Shown here piece after piece: positions 8,512-10,364 of a stretch of 10,364 nucleotides of DNA; the stretch's first letter is position 1; each line of letters starts with the position of its first letter. This DNA comes from Euperipatoides rowelli. Taxonomy: Eukaryota > Onychophora > Udeonychophora > Euonychophora > Peripatopsidae. The stretch lies in NCBI GenBank assembly GCA_003024985.2, contig PXIH01S0010295.1, one strand, 5' to 3'. The notes under the pieces are model-generated. The model was given only the letters and a program-made list of their open reading frames with translations, was not told the origin of the DNA and did no database searches. The position numbers and the translations under genes were made by a program.

Positions 8512-9156
8512 TGAATAATATTTAGAGATTCTGAAATTTTACTAATAGTGAAATTCTTTTTTTCTTCTTTATCAAATCTCTGTTAATGTTAGTTTATAAG
8601 AGCTATTAAGGATCCTTTTTTTTTGCCATTTAATACAATTACAAATTGTCTTTTTCTAAAACAAAATGGGGTACTTAACATATTTTTAAAACACATTTTG
8701 TTACCGAAAGCTCTAAATTTTGACATTTTTATAAACTATATATTTTGTAAATATATATTTTGTAATTTGACCGATTAAAACAAAACAAACAAAAAAAAAT
8801 CTCACAATATGCAATAATAATCTATAAAATCATTATGATATGTGGCAGATAGATTCTGATTGGTTGTTTGATGAAATGGTGATGTCAGAATGTAATCAAA
8901 TGTAGCTTTATTGGAATAAAAATATAGGCCTATCTCAAATAAGCTAACATATTTCTTAAAAGTTGTGCAATAAAATGTATAGGCTTACTATTTATTTGAA
9001 CAATATTTATGTACAGGTACTAATATATTTCATTTTTTTACGTAAAACAATTTGTTTGCAAGCGTGAGAGAAAAAGCAAAAAAAAAAAAAATGGATATTT
9101 GCCAATAAAATGTTTTCTTAGGTACGTGGCCCAAAAACAAATGGTAATCTATCTAT
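8512..9156. other. AT-rich stretch, no gene recognised
   Basis: No gene, RNA or clear element boundary is visible. Minor features are a two-copy TATATTTTGTAA repeat (about 8739-8765), an A/C-rich run (8777-8800), a poly-A run (about 9078-9091) and the words TAGGCCTA (8925-8932) and TAGGCTTA (8980-8987). Confidence 0.6.
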
Positions 9157-9236
9157 CATTTTGGATGTTTGATATTTAGAATTTGAAATTAAGATTTTTT
9201 TTTAATTTTTCAGCAATGGTTGAGAGGAGGAAATAT

Positions 9237-9285
9237 GGGGAGGGGGCTAGTAGGGGATAAAAACAGGTGGTGATGGGGAAAGGGG
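9237..9285 (+). repeat. G-run cluster with G-quadruplex potential
   Basis: Five runs of four or five G occur on the plus strand (9237-9240, 9242-9246, 9253-9256, 9275-9278, 9282-9285). Loops of 1, 6, 18 and 3 nt separate them. The 18-nt loop makes a canonical quadruplex less certain. The cluster stands out in AT-rich surroundings. Confidence 0.55.
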
Positions 9286-9356
9286 TGAATTTTCAACATT
9301 TTAGATAGTTGATCTTTTAGAATTTGTAAATAAGATTTTTTAATTTTTAAATAAAT

Positions 9357-9373
9357 GGGGGAGGGGGGGGGGG
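9357..9373 (+). repeat. G5-A-G11 tract
   Basis: G runs at 9357-9361 and 9363-9373 are separated by one A. The tract is the G-rich tail of copy B of the 140-bp repeat. The run length may be affected by sequencing or assembly error. Confidence 0.85.
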
Positions 9374-9375
9374 TG

Positions 9376-10269
9376 GAATGGAAGCAGGGGGTAAATATTA
9401 ATGGCCATCATTTAATATCCTAGGGCACAGATGATCTGCTGGGGGTTAACTAGTAGTTACTAATTAGTCATGGATTTATTTTGAAAATTTTAAGATTATT
9501 TTAGAGTTAATGTTTTATTTATTTATTTTAAATGATGTAATTGTGAGTTATTTGATGAACATTTTATTTGCCTTTTTATTTGTGTTTGGAGTTCAGATTT
9601 TCAATTGTAAATTGTGAATTGTCTGAATGATTTGAACCATATTGCTTTTCGATCATAAAAGAAATGTAAGTTTTTATTCTCATTGGCGATCAGTTGAGAT
9701 TTTTTTTTTATTCATTCTAATTTTAACGACTGTTAACTGATAAAACATTGGTCCATGTGATTGGCATGAAATTGAATCCGTTTGCTCAATTGGAACAATT
9801 TTCGAATTAAGCCAGTAAGGTATTGGTTTACAATCTTCAGATCAAAAGCAATTTGCTGCCAATTGTTCTAGTGATTTAATTCTCCAAATCGAGATGGAAA
9901 GATACAAGAGATTTTAATGGGTCAATAATGAAAGATGAGAAGGAATGGGGTGGGAGGGGGGGGGGGAGGATTGATAAATAATACGATTGTTTGATAAGTT
10001 TATAACTTAGAACTATATTATTTTTTTTTATGCAGGATATCAGTCTGTTATTTTATAGAATGGTCTCTTAGATAAATGCCTTGGGTTAAGCCAAGCGAAA
10101 GAATAATTTTCATTTTTTTTTGACAATTCAGTCTTTAAAGTTACTTTTAACTTTATTCCATAATAAAAACAAATACTATACAGGCTTATGAAATCATGTG
10201 CTTTTAACTCTTAGAAGGTTATTTGAACACTAGCTTAAAGCCTATCAAAATGACGGAAATTGCTCCCCC
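9376..10269. other. AT-rich stretch, no gene recognised
   Basis: No exon-like frame or RNA gene is visible. The part from about 9596 to 9880 is rich in AATTG/CAATT words and faintly recalls the TIR interior at 6693-6830. I could not align the two convincingly or find a boundary. A G-tract lies at 9947-9969. Confidence 0.55.
9947..9969 (+). repeat. G4-T-G3-A-G11 tract
   Basis: G runs occupy 9947-9950, 9952-9954 and 9956-9966, with GG at 9968-9969. Single-base loops give this stretch clear G-quadruplex potential on the plus strand. Copy number of the long run may be uncertain in the assembly. Confidence 0.8.
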
Positions 10270-10364
10270 CAGGCCCGGATCTACAGATTTTGGGCCCCCC
10301 TGCAGGAAAATTAAATGGGCCCCCTAAATTGATAACCTTTTTTTTTTTGGGTTGGCTGGAAGTT
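10270..10364 (+). mobile_element. Probable DNA transposon terminus, truncated by window end
   Basis: The sequence starts CAGGCCCGGATCTACAGATT and then carries two GGGCCCCC blocks (10292-10300 and 10318-10325) before a poly-T run. A CAGG-C-CGGAT start with GGGCCCCC blocks close behind is a common look for hAT-like ends in animal genomes. The other end lies outside the window. The preceding bases (10262-10269, GCTCCCCC) would be the target copy to look for downstream. The assignment rests on resemblance only. Confidence 0.45.

Larger units (their letters stand above)
9157..9375. repeat. Diverged two-copy repeat, period 140 bp, each copy ending in G-rich DNA
   Basis: Copy A starts at 9157 (CATTTTGGATGTTTGATATT) and copy B at 9297 (CATTTTAGATAGTTGATCTT). 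Both continue with TAGAATTTG, then AAATTAAG or TAAATAAG, then a T-run with AATTTTT, and then a G-rich block. The order of parts is the same in both, with indels in the T-run and the G-rich part. This is an old tandem duplication of a unit that already joined the AT part to the G-rich part. No further copy was found. Confidence 0.7.

Noticed and set aside
9596-9880. AATTG-rich region as another copy of the long-TIR element
   Set aside because: It shares only short AT-rich words with 6693-6830. No terminus or continuous alignment could be seen.
10349-10364. GGTTGGCT near the window end as a further long-TIR terminus
   Set aside because: Only 8 bases match the 6693 end and the following bases differ, so chance is the simpler explanation.

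Overview
This window looks like gene-free nuclear DNA from an animal, either intergenic or inside a large intron. By eye it is about 30% G+C. It is full of homopolymer A/T runs, short microsatellites and G/C tracts, and it carries two ambiguous bases (2082, 3430) of the kind seen in draft assemblies. No bacterial gene structure, rRNA, tRNA, CRISPR array or convincing protein-coding exon is visible on either strand. The transposon termini are types widespread in animals, and the short word TAGGCTA/TAGCCTA recurs, which I associate loosely with aquatic animal genomes. The exact taxon cannot be told from the sequence.

Layout: 1-218 is one terminus of a hAT-type DNA transposon that starts outside the window, with C6/G6 arms just inside its end. 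219-1825 is AT-rich filler with one weak, decayed hAT-like terminus (about 1546-1582). 1826-2122 is a well conserved tandem duplication of about 149 bp. It is followed by a TTA/TTTA microsatellite (2166-2285). 2801-3221 is a complete non-autonomous hAT element (421 bp) with terminal inverted repeats and a perfect 8-bp target-site duplication; it is the best supported feature here.

3429-3901 and 7162-7898 are two diverged copies of one unnamed non-autonomous DNA element in opposite orientations, so the window contains a large imperfect inverted repeat with a spacer of about 3.3 kb. The second copy appears to sit inside another element with long, imperfect terminal inverted repeats (about 6693-8428). 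A further related terminus lies at 8484-8511. 3902-6692 is AT-rich spacer with only small hairpins and a C-tract.

9157-9375 is an old two-copy repeat of 140-bp period whose copies each run into G-rich DNA; another G11 tract is at 9956-9966. The window ends in what looks like the start of another transposon terminus (10270-10364).

No genes work together here. The biology visible is layered insertion and decay of non-autonomous cut-and-paste transposons. I found no sign of a novel multi-gene system. The most interesting items are the inverted pair of elements, the nested long-TIR element, the intact hAT MITE and the recurrent TAGGCTA word.
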